Assembly (NCBI GenBank): GCA_033816765.1
Contig: CM066289.1
Coordinates: 2,108,001 to 2,172,000 of the forward strand
From: Nothopassalora personata
Lineage: Eukaryota; Ascomycota; Dothideomycetes; Mycosphaerellales; Mycosphaerellaceae
Length of the DNA: 64,000 nt
Direction: 5' to 3'
Below, piece after piece: positions 1 through 10,017 of this stretch. The translations under genes and the position numbers were made by a program. The notes below the pieces were generated by a model. The model made no database searches, was not told the DNA's origin, and saw only the letters and a program-made list of their open reading frames with translations. The first letter of the stretch is position 1. Each line of letters opens with the position of its first letter.

Positions 1-175
1 GTTGGCATGCTATATCCTCGAACAGCAGAGTAGCCTCGTCTTTGACCGGCAACCAACTACATGCTTCAGAGCGACTGGCCTGGACCTGCCATAGCCTACC
101 TCTGAGGCCGAATGGGACGAACGTGTTGACTCACAACCAAGCGGACAATACGAGCGCACGTCAAAGGCATTGCAG

Positions 176-881
176 GACCTCCAGTTCCTGCCGGAGCCCG
201 TCGCAGAACAGACGCACTTGTTTCGATTGATGCTTCCATGGCTTGCCGCTTTGATGTACGAAAAGAGTTGGCATCCTGGGCCGAATGCTGCGAAGACTTT
301 CCAATTTCGCTCGCGGCCAACCTGACTCCTCGCGTGCGACTAGCATATCATACGTTCATGCTCTGCAATAACACACGCATCAAAGACTTGCTTGCTTTCG
401 CAGGCGAGAGCTGGGTTGTCGCCGAAAAGCTCGCCACCCAGGCCGAATACACTGCGGCGCTGATCGAGACAGGCAGTGGGCCGCCAGGCCTATTGGCCAA
501 GGTGTACAGCAACCACCAATTCAGGAAGCTCTGAATCGCGCCTTTGCCATGGTTTCGATATGTCAGGAGACACCCAAGACTGGCCTTCTCTCCCAAGAGT
601 GGGCCATCTACCTCGCTGCGCTTGTCCTTTGGGCGCCGGTGCACACAACGAAGATCGAGAAAACCCAGCCACGACTAGCAGTCCCCGACCCTGCAGTCCC
701 CAAGACTTCAGAAAACGGTCTCGATTCAGCCGCTGCGGGTCTAGTCGTGCACGCAACTGTCTTGGGCATGGACTGGAGCGATGCGAGGAACGTATTATAC
801 TCCCTTGGACTAAATCAAAGATTGAGAAATACGACCTTCGACGCACTTGCGGCCACACAAGCGGCGCAGTCGATTTTTTGA
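176..881 (+). pseudogene. Fungal-specific transcription factor, C-terminal remnant with two frame changes
   Basis: Three open stretches in different + frames read like one protein. Frame 2 (about 176-260) gives a hydrophobic helix around LFRLMLPWLAAL. Frame 1 (238-534) gives LAYHTFMLCNNTRIKDLL and GESWVVAEKLATQAEYTAA. Frame 3 (from about 510 to 881) gives EALNRAFAMV and WAIYLAALVLWA. The order and wording resemble the C-terminal half of the fungal_trans (PF04082) regulators of the C2H2/Zn2Cys6 class, from my memory of the family. No GT-AG intron of plausible size joins the frames near 260 or 500, so I favour frameshifts (decay or sequence error) over splicing. The DNA-binding part would lie left of the window. 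Confidence 0.4.
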
Positions 882-1198
882 GCAAGATCATGACTAGAGG
901 GAGTGAAGACGGATGGTTCTAATGATTGTGGACGAAGGTTATGACGAGGGACGATCGCATCTCAGCATTTGCATAGCGTTGAAGTCCCGTGGACACGATT
1001 GACCTGCCAGCATAGGCCTGCATTCGTCAACACCCGTCCATTGCGTGGAATCGAGCATAGGACAATGGAAAACAAGACACGAAGAAGCATCTGGGCATCG
1101 CCGAGTCCAACACTCGCCATAGCAGAATAGACATAATCCGTGATCTGCATTGCTTGTTCTCATTGTTCATGTACTTCATCATCATCCCGTGCTCTCGT

Positions 1199-3280
1199 CT
1201 ACTTCATTGGCCTCGGGCCCGTAATCTGCCTTCTCCCTCCAATATTGATCCCACTACCAACAGAGCTGCCGCGATTCTGGCTGTCCCCACCAATGTAACC
1301 ATACTGATTCACATCCCAGGTCTGGCCCTCGCCAGTACCCTGTGTAATGTCTCTGGCAGCTGTTTTCGAGGCTTGCTGGTTCGCTTCCCACTCCTTTTGG
1401 CGCTCGCGTTCGCGTTCCATCTCACGCTCTAGGAGTGACTTGCTTGCCCAGCCGCCGGCTTTAGTCTTTTGTTGAGATGCGATGCGGTTGTCGCGGAGTT
1501 GGGACTGTTCGAGGGAGGTGTCGCCTGCCTCTTTGGCAGACGAGATCCGGGGAGCGGATACAACCGGCGCAGTGTTGGAAGACAGGAATTGATCGGTCCT
1601 GTTTGGTTGGCGTTGTTCTGGCTCGAAGGGTTCTTCGACCTTTGCTGGGGTGGGCAGTGGCCGTGAGGCGAAAGGTGAGTTATTGATTGGCTGAGTTCTA
1701 TGCGGCAGAGATGGAACAGGCACAGCAACTTCTGGTCCGGCTGGGTTCGGTTCTGGTAGTGGGCGCTGCGGTAGACTCGGCACTTCTTTCGGTTGTGATG
1801 GAAGAGGTCGTTGGGCGCCAGCTCCAATTTGAGCTGAAGAAGTTGGCCTTGATGATTGGTTGTCCTGCCACTGCTTCCGAAGGTAGTCCCGCTCGTCACC
1901 AGCCCAGCTGACTTCGCTTTCGTGAGAACTCTCTGGTCTTGGAGTCTCAGCGGTGCTTGGCCTGGAGCCGTCTTTGTAGCCTTCCTTGCGTAATCTCTCT
2001 TCACGCTCAGCTTGGTATTGCCTCTCCCGCTCCCGTGCTTCTTCAAGCTGCTTCTCGAGCTCTTTGACTCGCTTTTGCTCAGGTGTCTCTGCTGTCTCTG
2101 CCACGCCATCCGTACTCCTCGAGAGTGCTGCTTGCTCTTTCTGGTACTCGGCCAATGTTTGACCTCGCAATATGCCGAAGCTTGGCACTCTGGGCTTCTC
2201 CGGTGGCTTCTTGACAGACATGCTCGATTGTAATGCGGCATCCTCTCGCCTCTTGGCCTCCTCCTCTTCTTGCCATCGCCTCTCTTGTTCTTCCCACTCC
2301 CGCTTTTGGTCTTCCAAACGCCTTCGTTCTGCCTCTCTCTGCTTCTTCGTCTCCTCTTCCCACTTTCTCTCCTCGTCAATCTGGGCTTGACGTTCCTCTT
2401 CCGCTGCAGCTCTTCTCGCTCGTTCTTGATCTTCGAGCTGCCGTTGTCTCTGGCGTTCTGCTTCAGCCTCTTTCTCCTTGCGCACCTTCTCCTTCTCGGC
2501 CAGGCTCGGCACTGAAGGCGCCTGACTAGTAATCTGCCGCCTTGCGCCAAAGCTGATTCCCTGGTTGCCTTGTGATGCGCCGCCCATGTAGCCGTACTGG
2601 TGGATGTTCCAGGCTGGCGCAGTCGACCCCTCATCGCTTTTCTTACTCCAGCTGCTAACAGGACCAGTGGGTGATTTCGCCGAGCTTTGGGAGCCAGTAG
2701 AACCACCTGTGTACGAGGGGGTCATGGCACGCGCCGTGGAAGGCATGGCGGCGGATGGCTTCGTTGGACTTGCTGGCCTTCGCAAGCTCCCTCCATTCGT
2801 GTAGCCACCACTGCCAGTGACCGACGGCAAAATGCCCGGAGCAGTCTTCTTGGCACCGATCGCCGTCGGGAAGCGGGAAGGATTGAGCTTGTGCGCTTGC
2901 CTGCTGAAGGCGCCAAGACACTGCAGCACTTGGGCAGGGTCCTTCTGCTCGAACAGGTCGACGGTCAGGAAGCGGTCGTGGGCGGGCATGTTCAGCGGCG
3001 GCATCTCGCAGGCTTTGAGGAAGTGGCTGATGTTCTCCATCTGGATGAAGGGCATTGCGCTGGCCTTGAACTTGATCGCGCCATGTTGTGGTTGGATGGC
3101 CAGGTTGGCCAGTTTGCACAGCGCAACACCATCCTTCAGCGCGTCCAGCAGGTCGCCATTTGGCAGAGATGTGCCCAGAGTGCTCTCCACCCAGGCTCGC
3201 GCCTCATTGGCAGCCTGAGGTGTGTATCGCGACAGTCTGAGGTTGCGGACGTCTTGATCGAGGTTGGAGACAGACGCCAT
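1199..3280 (-). CDS. Calponin-homology domain protein with calponin-like repeats and coiled coil
   Basis: Single-exon ORF of 693 aa starting at ATG 3280. Residues about 15-130 form a type-3 calponin homology (CH) domain (LLDALKDGVALCKLANL, then FLKACEMPPLNMPAHDRF and DLFEQKDPAQVLQCL), as in transgelin and yeast Scp1, which bind and bundle F-actin. Two calponin-like repeats are visible: WNIHQYGYMGGASQGNQGIS near residue 225 and WDVNQYGYIGGDSQ near residue 660. Between them lies a long highly charged coiled coil (about 265-365, rich in E, R and Q) and a Pro/Ser-rich low-complexity stretch. It is much longer than Scp1 (200 aa), matching the extended form common in filamentous fungi. Likely role: actin cytoskeleton. 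It is transcribed divergently from the HAPSTR1-like gene. Confidence 0.85.
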   Translation of the reverse strand: MASVSNLDQDVRNLRLSRYTPQAANEARAWVESTLGTSLPNGDLLDALKDGVALCKLANLAIQPQHGAIKFKASAMPFIQMENISHFLKACEMPPLNMPAHDRFLTVDLFEQKDPAQVLQCLGAFSRQAHKLNPSRFPTAIGAKKTAPGILPSVTGSGGYTNGGSLRRPASPTKPSAAMPSTARAMTPSYTGGSTGSQSSAKSPTGPVSSWSKKSDEGSTAPAWNIHQYGYMGGASQGNQGISFGARRQITSQAPSVPSLAEKEKVRKEKEAEAERQRQRQLEDQERARRAAAEEERQAQIDEERKWEEETKKQREAERRRLEDQKREWEEQERRWQEEEEAKRREDAALQSSMSVKKPPEKPRVPSFGILRGQTLAEYQKEQAALSRSTDGVAETAETPEQKRVKELEKQLEEARERERQYQAEREERLRKEGYKDGSRPSTAETPRPESSHESEVSWAGDERDYLRKQWQDNQSSRPTSSAQIGAGAQRPLPSQPKEVPSLPQRPLPEPNPAGPEVAVPVPSLPHRTQPINNSPFASRPLPTPAKVEEPFEPEQRQPNRTDQFLSSNTAPVVSAPRISSAKEAGDTSLEQSQLRDNRIASQQKTKAGGWASKSLLEREMERERERQKEWEANQQASKTAARDITQGTGEGQTWDVNQYGYIGGDSQNRGSSVGSGINIGGRRQITGPRPMK

Positions 3281-3876
3281 GCTGGTCGCGGGTGGGTGGG
3301 TGTTGATTAAGGCCGTTGCTGTGATAGTCTGCTCATCAGGTCACGTTAGTCATTCATTCATGCAATTCTCATCATCAATAATGAATTGAAGGCAGGCAGG
3401 CAGGCAGGCAGTCGTGATTTGACGGCAATCTCGGCGAGGCGCAGGTCGACTTCCTGGTCGTTTGTTGTCCGGTGACGCAGCGGCGGCAGCGCTTCTCACG
3501 GTCTCACTATGTCACCGTTTCACGACTGCCACACCCTGACTCGCTGCACGTGCGCTGGCCGCCCCGCGATCGAACAAGAAAGGCCCCAACAACCTCCACA
3601 ACAACAAAGAACTGCTATCGCTCTGCTCTGCCGCTTCGACCGTCTGTTGCCTCGACCCCTTTCACTTGCGACACTTATCGACAACCCGCTCCGACTGCTC
3701 CGACGGCAATCGATCAGCTGCCGCCTGCACGGCGATCCGGAACAATCACCATCATCTTACTGCACCTGACTGTGTTCCCTTCACAACCTTGCTGGCCCAC
3801 TCTATTGGCCAGCATACATCTACCACATCCGCTACTTACTACGCAGCCACGCTCTAAACATTCTTGTCGGCCAACT
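3281..3876. promoter_or_regulatory. Divergent promoter region between the CH-domain gene and the HAPSTR1-like gene
   Basis: About 600 bp separates the two divergent start codons. It carries pyrimidine-rich runs on the + strand toward 3877, usual for fungal leaders, and a short GGCA microsatellite. The + frame stays open upstream of 3877 but has no ATG, so I treat it as leader, not coding. Confidence 0.4.
3391..3411. repeat. (GGCA)5 microsatellite
   Basis: Five perfect GGCA units plus one G, in the shared promoter region of the divergent gene pair. Confidence 0.9.
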
Positions 3877-4749
3877 ATGGACTCTATGCGAAATCTTTCA
3901 ACCTCATTACCTAGGCGGAACGAACCGACGATGGATCTGCTCTCGGATTTCAAGGCTGCCGCACTCTCTGTCACTAACTTGTACAAGACTGCGGCCAAGA
4001 GCCACGAGGGCGCTCGGAAAGCTGGATACCAAGATGCTCTGGACGATCTGTTGGCGTTCTTGGACAAGGAGAATTTAGGACTCATGGATGGGGAGGGGTG
4101 GAGAGTTCGGCAATGGGCACATGAGCGGCTGGAGGGAGACGGAGCAGTACCCAGACAAGGCTCAGTGACGGCCACCACTATGACAGACGAAGAAGACAAC
4201 GGGAGCACCGTGACAAAAGAGGACGATCTACAAGATGAGAGAAGCTCCAGTCCGGAAGTACAGCGACGACCACACCCACTGGCAACCACAAGCAGCGATT
4301 TGACCGACGATGACAACCTCGTTCAGCATCGCCGGGTGGTGTCAGAGCCGCCACAAGCGCTTTCACAGCATCCATCGACAAGACCACAGCAGAGTGAATT
4401 CACGTTTCAGTCGTCGCATGCCTATCCAAGAAACCACGACAGAGACGCAGGCATGGATCTGGACAGCACGACTAGCCCACAACAGAATGCCAACAACTCT
4501 TCAGCACCATCAAGCACAGAGACGGTTCGCATTATATCCAGACCAGCACGCAGCAGCAGGCATGCGAATTCCAACAAGCGAAACGATAACCGCATGCCGA
4601 CACTAAACTTCAATCTCGGATCTGGAGCAGGCAACAAGCGAAAAATGCCCTACTCAGACTTCTTCGACATCTCTGGAATCAATGAAGGCGGAGATCGCAA
4701 GGATGGAAACGGCAACGGCAGAGGTGGGAAGCGAGGGCGACATGTCTGA
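3877..4749 (+). CDS. HAPSTR1/DUF4588-like protein
   Basis: 290 aa from ATG 3877, the first ATG in a frame that is open further upstream; ATG 3931 (MDLLSDFKAAALSV) is a second candidate start. The conserved part is residues about 19-85: DFKAAALSVTNLYKTAAK, then GYQDALDDLLAFLDKENLGL and GEGWRVRQWAHERL. The A-x-x-V-T-N-L-Y-K helix followed by a GYQ...DLL helix is the signature I know from the C16orf72/HAPSTR1 (TAPR1-like, DUF4588) family, a stress-response scaffold for the HUWE1 ubiquitin ligase in animals. The fungal function is not known to me. The rest is disordered and Ser/Gln-rich and ends in a basic stretch with KRKMPYSDFFDISG and a GKRGRHV tail, which may act as a nuclear signal. Confidence 0.75.
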   Translation: MDSMRNLSTSLPRRNEPTMDLLSDFKAAALSVTNLYKTAAKSHEGARKAGYQDALDDLLAFLDKENLGLMDGEGWRVRQWAHERLEGDGAVPRQGSVTATTMTDEEDNGSTVTKEDDLQDERSSSPEVQRRPHPLATTSSDLTDDDNLVQHRRVVSEPPQALSQHPSTRPQQSEFTFQSSHAYPRNHDRDAGMDLDSTTSPQQNANNSSAPSSTETVRIISRPARSSRHANSNKRNDNRMPTLNFNLGSGAGNKRKMPYSDFFDISGINEGGDRKDGNGNGRGGKRGRHV

Positions 4750-5282
4750 GCTTTTTTTTGTGGCGGCATGAACAAGATGTTTTCGATACAGTGCATTGGA
4801 AGCGGGTGCATGACGAGGGACTATAGTTATTTGGGACAGCATAGCGTGGGAGTTTTGCGACGTGACTGCAACCTGGCGGGTCGCGAGGAGTTTCAATACA
4901 TTCTTGAAAACCATATACCCCCCGACGCGATACGTAGCGCAATCATTATGCATAATATTTTGGAAACATGCCACAATCATGATCTAATCATCACTGCACT
5001 CCTTTCTGAATAAATGGTCTGGCTCGTGCTTGCCTCATATGCCGCTACTGTAGAAGCCTGCGGAAGGAAAGCGCGGACCCCTGTCCTGCGTCATTACCAC
5101 GGTGGCCGCTTCCTAACACTCCGCGCTGCAATTGTCCCTCGTACATAGTCATTCATCTCACGCGACAGTCTTTTGAGAACAACCACATCGACCACCACAC
5201 CCAACCACTCGAACATATCAGTACTGCCCATCATACGAACCTCACCCACACATCTCAATATCACTTCGAACCGACCGACAAA
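4750..5282. other. Intergenic, no gene seen
   Basis: Contains the 3' end of the HAPSTR1-like transcript and the promoter and leader of MBF1. The last 150 bp before 5283 is CA-rich, typical of a highly expressed fungal leader. No further gene supported. Confidence 0.5.
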
Positions 5283-5810
5283 ATGGATGACTGGGAAAGC
5301 ACCACCAAGATTGGTTCCAAGGTCCGCGGACCAGGCACAGCGGTGCGCGAGACCACAATTAGAGGCAAGAGCGCGCTCAACGCAGCGCAGCGATCGGGAG
5401 CCATAGTGTCCACCGACAAGAAGTATGCGACCGGAAACGTAAGACAGCCCGAGCCTTGTCTGCCACACACAAGCTAACATGACAATCAGGCAAGTGGCAA
5501 TCCAGAGGGCCAACGCCTCACCAAGGTTGACCGTGCAGATGGACCAGTCGCCACTAAGAAAGTCCCCGAGGAGGTATCCAGGGCCCTTGCTGAAGCCCGC
5601 ACGAAGCTGAAGAACCAGAAGGGAAACACCATGACACAGAAGGACCTCGCGGCGAAAGCCAATGTCGACGTCGCCGCGGTGGCAGCACTCGAGCGTAAGG
5701 GTGCTGACTTTCCCAGTATGGACGTCGTACTCAAGTTGCAGAAGGCTGCCAATGTGCGGCTGACAGGCAGCAACATCGGCGAGCCAATGCTTGGACCCAA
5801 GAAGAAGTAA
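5283..5810 (+). CDS. MBF1: Multiprotein-bridging factor 1
   Basis: Two exons, 5283-5438 and 5490-5810, join in frame to 158 aa. The 51-bp intron (5439-5489) has donor GTAAGA, a GCTAAC branch site and acceptor CAG. The N-terminal MBF1 domain starts [16 protein letters not shown], followed by a conserved basic segment and then a Cro/C1-type helix-turn-helix at about residues 85-140 ([20 protein letters not shown], ending [12 protein letters not shown]). MBF1 is a coactivator bridging TBP and bZIP activators, and it also works at stalled ribosomes to preserve reading frame. Length and domain order match the family (about 150 aa). Confidence 0.95.
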
Positions 5811-6318
5811 AGAGCAGAGGGATACTGCATACAGGGTCAGGATACATATGGTTTTGAGGATATGAGAAACACTGGGCCTTGCTACTGGCATTCTTCATGA
5901 TGAAGGGGGCAGGATTGGGACTTACAAGGGTTCCGGGACCTGGCCGGCGTTTGTGAAAGGGCATGATTTTGACACGGCTTGATGAATTAGCGACGAGCGG
6001 CTCGGCAGTGAGAAGAGACATCAGATCCTGAATGCATACCTCTACGTGCCTGAATATATACGAATCCTTGATTACTTCAGGCTTCATGGTTCACCTCGCC
6101 AGCTTTCGGCATGGGCTGGTCCCCAAGTTTGAGATCCTACCAACATGGTCTGGTAAAGATTAAAACCAGACTCCATGCATTTGTGCGAGGAGGCCAATGT
6201 TCAGCGTTTTGATTATAGTTAGAAAAGTACCTCTTGGAGGCTCGTGCGCTCCAAAAAGCTTCACCTCAGATCATCCGCTCTAACTCCAACTACAACTCTC
6301 AGCGATCACACTCCTAAA
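5811..6318. other. Intergenic, no gene seen
   Basis: Holds the MBF1 3' region and the promoter of the DMAC1-like gene. The short open frames here on both strands lack recognisable domains. Confidence 0.5.
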
Positions 6319-6680
6319 ATGCCTCAACCAAACCTCAAAGAACTTAAAGACCAGAAAAAACTCGACGACGTCCTGAAAGAGCAACAAGCCCAATTCGACG
6401 ACTGTCTCCCCTGCAGGTTGATGGGTAAGTCCATCTACCAACCTCTTCCCACAGGCACTGCCTGCTCTTGTTCGTACGGTATCGCTAACGCTACACAGGT
6501 TCTGCGGCATTCACAGGTCTCGGCATTTACACATGGCACTCCGGGATGAAACAGCTGAGGGCGAGGGAGTATGAGATCATAAAGAGTGGGACGCGATTTG
6601 GGATGCAGGCGCGGAAGGGAGCGGTTATTGTTACGAGTGCCTTTATGGTCGGGTTGGGGGTTTATAGGCTGAGGAATTGA
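6319..6680 (+). CDS. DMAC1/Dmo2-like (DUF4536) mitochondrial membrane protein
   Basis: Two exons, 6319-6424 and 6499-6680, give 95 aa. The 74-bp intron has donor GTAAGT, branch CGCTAACG and acceptor CAG, and splices inside a Gly codon. The protein has a charged N-terminal helix, then the signature DDCLPCRLMGSAAFTGLGIY, in which the CxxC precedes a short transmembrane hairpin, and a second hydrophobic segment near the C-terminus (GAVIVTSAFMVGLGVYRL). This is the layout of the DUF4536 family: human DMAC1 (TMEM261), a complex I distal membrane-arm assembly factor, and yeast Dmo2. Role in respiratory-chain assembly is inferred from family. Confidence 0.75.
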
Positions 6681-7247
6681 GAGAGAAGAGTAGGAGAGAG
6701 ATGAAGATGGAGTGGTGTGATGACCTACTTTGGTTGCAAAAGAGGACAGAATATGGACGCGAGCGTCAGTATATTGGGAGGACATAAGTGGAGAAGGCTG
6801 CAGTGTCCGGATGTGAAGACTTTGCGAGGGCAGCGGGCAGGAAAGATGTCTCGGAACTCCAGGCATAACGTGGAGCAGGAGACGTCTTGAGACCGATGCA
6901 GAGGATATGTAGCGAGAGTGAGGATATTCGCACAGCATACGGAGGCATTGTTGCGCGCATAAGACCATCAAGTGCGTGAATCAGAGAACGGACTTGGTTC
7001 AGATCATGGCTATGGTAGACAGATCAAGCGACGGAAGATCAGGAAGAAGCGCGAGGTTTGACTGTTGATCAGGACATGGAGCAAGCTCTACTTTGTTCTG
7101 GCAGTATCACCAGCCATGCCTCACTGAAGCTGTATCCAGATCGATCGCCCAAAGCTTAGCTGTATCACAGGCACTAGATACTGTCCTTCTGGCCTGGCAT
7201 CCGCAGATTGGTTGCCGCACGCAACGCCATTATCACCGATCATCGGC
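6681..7247. other. Intergenic between convergent genes, no gene seen
   Basis: Lies between the 3' ends of the DMAC1-like gene (+) and the membrane-protein gene (-). Only short shadow frames; nothing recognisable. Confidence 0.5.
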
Positions 7248-7855
7248 TCACGAAAACCTGTCTAAGCCGACCCCTGCCACAGGCCCTTTTCCGCAGCACT
7301 GCTTGTAGGGCATAACGGGATCCGGCTGATACTTGCCTCCTCCTCTGCCACGACGATCCGATGCACGCGTCATTGGGGGATTGCCACTGCAGTTCACGTC
7401 AGAATCTTGGGTACCGAGGATGAGCCCTTGATACTTACATCTTGCGGCCGTCACGCCGGTTCAAGCGGCGATCATAGACAGCTCTCAAGACGATTCCGAC
7501 CAGGATCAAAAGGTTGGTGACGAAGAGGTGGTGAACTTGGCGCTCCTGATGCTTGACGTGGAAGAGCAGCCAAGCATAACCGAAGGCACCACCTAACCCT
7601 CCGTTGGCGAGTGCAGCAGAGCGTTGTTTGTCGGTGAGGTACTGGATGTTGAGTCGACCGATGTAGGCGAGAAGCTGCTATTGTGAGCTTTTGTCCGCCC
7701 TCGAGCCTGGGCCTGTTGACTGTACTCACCGCATGCACCAGCACGAAGCCGATGAAGTCGGTCCCATCGCCATTTGGAATGATGCGCGGCTTGACAAAGA
7801 CATACTCGAGGAGCACCGCCACCGCGATGAACTTGAGGCCGTTGTTGCCGCCCAT
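7248..7855 (-). CDS. Small multipass membrane protein, function unknown
   Basis: Three exons on the minus strand, 7855-7730, 7677-7439 and 7386-7248, give 167 aa. Introns of 52 bp each carry donors GTGAGT and GTAAGT. An upstream in-frame stop fixes the start at 7855 (MGGNNGLKFIAVAVLLEY). Hydrophobic segments: GLKFIAVAVLLEYVFV, DFIGFVLVHAQLLAYIG, GGLGGAFGYAWLLF and VTNLLILVGIVLRAVY, so three or four membrane spans, followed by a basic tail (DRRLNRRDGRK) and a short Cys-containing C-terminus. The acceptor of exon 2 could be 3 bp further in (TAG or CAG). I do not recognise the family; a fungal integral membrane protein is all that can be said. Confidence 0.65.
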
Positions 7856-8756
7856 TCTCGCAGATCACAAGGGCTGTCGAAAAAGTGATGCTGGTGCCAA
7901 TGTGAGTATTTCTCCTTGTGCGCGATCCATAATGGAGGGTTTCTCGACGATTTTGGCAGCGTTTGTCTGTTTGCCGCTCCGCATGAGAAGCCGCCGCACC
8001 GATGCGGTCCTGCCTGGCTGGATCGACACACCAGTTTGATGAGTCAGGTGCGCGACATACAGAGTCAATTGGACCTACTCGAGACGAGATCACAGCAGAT
8101 ACACCAGCGCTAAACCATACTGCTTCTGACCCTTGAGGCAGCTAACCGATTGTGTGGCCTGGCACGAAAGATGTGTCAGATCTCAAGTCGAGTGACATGT
8201 CGTGGCACAGCAGTACAGCCCAAGTGCGGACAGTCTGTCTGGTCGCAGAGTATGCCTGGGGCTCTGCTGAAACTTCTTGAGTGGACATTCTATGGATGCC
8301 TGGGCAGAATGGCACACGACTCCAAAATCACCGCTGCACATATTAGCGAGCGTAGAGGTTGAATGGGGATTTAGCGTGGACTTGATACTGCTGTGGAGGT
8401 GTGTGCATGGCACTACTGGTTGAGGCCAAGGCGTATAGGCGAAGCAGAAGAAGAGCTATCATACATGTTACCTTCGGATCTCTAGACTCTACAGCCAAGT
8501 GGCGGCTTGCGGCAAGATCACTAGACATTCTTATCGGATTCGGAACAACACTTTTGCGTGGCCAATCAATAACCGCTGGACCGACCCGACTTACACCTGA
8601 CGCCAAGGCATTACCAGTCTACTATTGCTCTAGCTTATCTCTTCCCTCATGTCATATCGATCCCCTCCTCTGGAATAGCATCACACTACGAAAGCATCTC
8701 AGCAACAACAACGCCCCTCCCACCCCTTCAACCTTCTCATTTGATCAAACGCAACA
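7856..8756. other. Intergenic, no gene seen
   Basis: Upstream region of the membrane-protein gene. Both strands have short open frames without domains or convincing splice structure. Confidence 0.4.
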
Positions 8757-9104
8757 ATTCTCTTCCCAACCACACTCCTTCCCGCGGCCTTGACCTCTCT
8801 GGTCACCTCAGCGGCTCCCCCAGCCCAGCTCAAGACTCGTCAAGCCGCCTCAGTCATCCGTTTCTGCACCGAGAAGGATTCCAGCGGCACCCGGGTCCAC
8901 ATGGGTGTGGAACAAGTCAACGTTTGCCGTACGTCCCCCTCCCCCACCGCATCTCGACCCGTACTCGCCACGTCCTCAACAGAGAACCTTCCCACCTCCG
9001 TAAAGGATAGTGTCCGCTCGCCCAAGATCGTAGTGTACAAGTGCCGCTTCTTCGAGCGAGTCCCCACGTTGCGTGAGAGATACCACCCCAGGTGTTTCTG
9101 CTAA
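8757..9104 (+). pseudogene. Small secreted-protein-like gene lacking a start codon
   Basis: The frame opening after the stop at 8742 reads ILFPTTLLPAALTSLVTSAA, which looks like a cleavable signal peptide, then RQAASVIRFCTEKDSSGTRV. An intron at 8929-8982 (54 bp, GTACGT...CAACAG) restores the reading VNVCQNLPTSVKDSVRSPKI VVYKCRFFE when removed; the unspliced frame also stays open because 54 is a multiple of three. Codon 8757 is ATT where an ATG would be expected, and there is no in-frame ATG before the conserved-looking part. The pattern recalls small secreted Cys-containing fungal proteins, but I cannot name a family. Either a lost start or an unseen 5' exon. Confidence 0.3.
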
Positions 9105-10017
9105 TGTACGACGAACATACACGACGGATGCACTGGCAAGAGGCAGTGGTTCGATGAGGACCGGCACAACCTTCTTGCACGTAGCGGCAACTATAGTTAT
9201 GATGGAAGCCAGGAGGATGAAGTTCGTAGTGCTGTTTGCAGCACTTAGAGATGAGGAGACAGGGAGATTTCGAAATTGGACGAATGAAATTGTTTTACCG
9301 CGTCTTTGTTCCCGTTGGAATACCTTGTTCAAGTCTGAACAGTAGAGACGTGATCGTGGTGGTGGGTCGACTATACTCTGCTTCGCGGGTGCCATTCATG
9401 GGTTCCGTCGCCGCAGTGGCGAGACTTAAGGCTGAATGATAGTTTTCTTCTTGCCCATGGCGAGTGCACGATCACGGCAAGCGGTTCCGACCAAGTATGA
9501 GCGAGGTACGAATCTGTGGACAGATGCAGTCATTTGATTGTCTATGGTGGAAGCAGGAGCAGTAAATCTCTGTTCCCGCTCCCATCCCACTTTCTCTGCA
9601 CTCGACTGCCCCTCACACCCTCCGACAACCTCCACACCCACAGAGCAACTCTCTCGTGGGCCTTTTAAGCTCCTCCTCATCCCCACGAGCGTCGTTCTCA
9701 ACGACGATCCTTCTTCCTCCCTTCTTCATGAAGCTGGCGCTGTCAATGGAGCTGACAGCGTGCTCAGTCTTGCCGTGTAGTACTGGCTGCTGCACATGAA
9801 GAACAGGCAGCGACTAGAAATCCTTCAAACACACCGACACGACGCGGCGCTATAAGCAGACCGGCTGAATGTAGCGGCCGCGTGCGTGTCAATGGCCTTC
9901 CAGATAGAATGGAGACCAAAAACAATCGCGAATGGAATGGTAAAAAGGTAATCCAGATGATGACTCTCCCGTCATCCTTCGTGTAAAGAACTCAGAACAC
10001 CCAAAGTCATGAGGCAA
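9105..10017. other. Intergenic, no gene supported
   Basis: Several 80-140 aa open frames overlap on both strands, none with a recognisable domain or consistent splice sites. Includes the 3' flank of the CBM48 gene. Confidence 0.4.

Noticed and set aside
1429..2706. A 425-aa Arg/Lys/Gln-rich minus-strand ORF
   Set aside because: Out-of-frame shadow of the charged coiled coil of the calponin-homology gene on the same strand.
3714..4316. A 200-aa minus-strand ORF overlapping the HAPSTR1-like gene
   Set aside because: Antisense shadow; the + strand carries the recognisable domain.
5094..5891. A 265-aa minus-strand ORF across MBF1
   Set aside because: It lies antisense to both MBF1 exons, which have a clear family match and splice sites.
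8976..9395. A 139-aa minus ORF with one hydrophobic stretch
   Set aside because: Overlaps the better supported + strand secreted-protein remnant; no domain seen.
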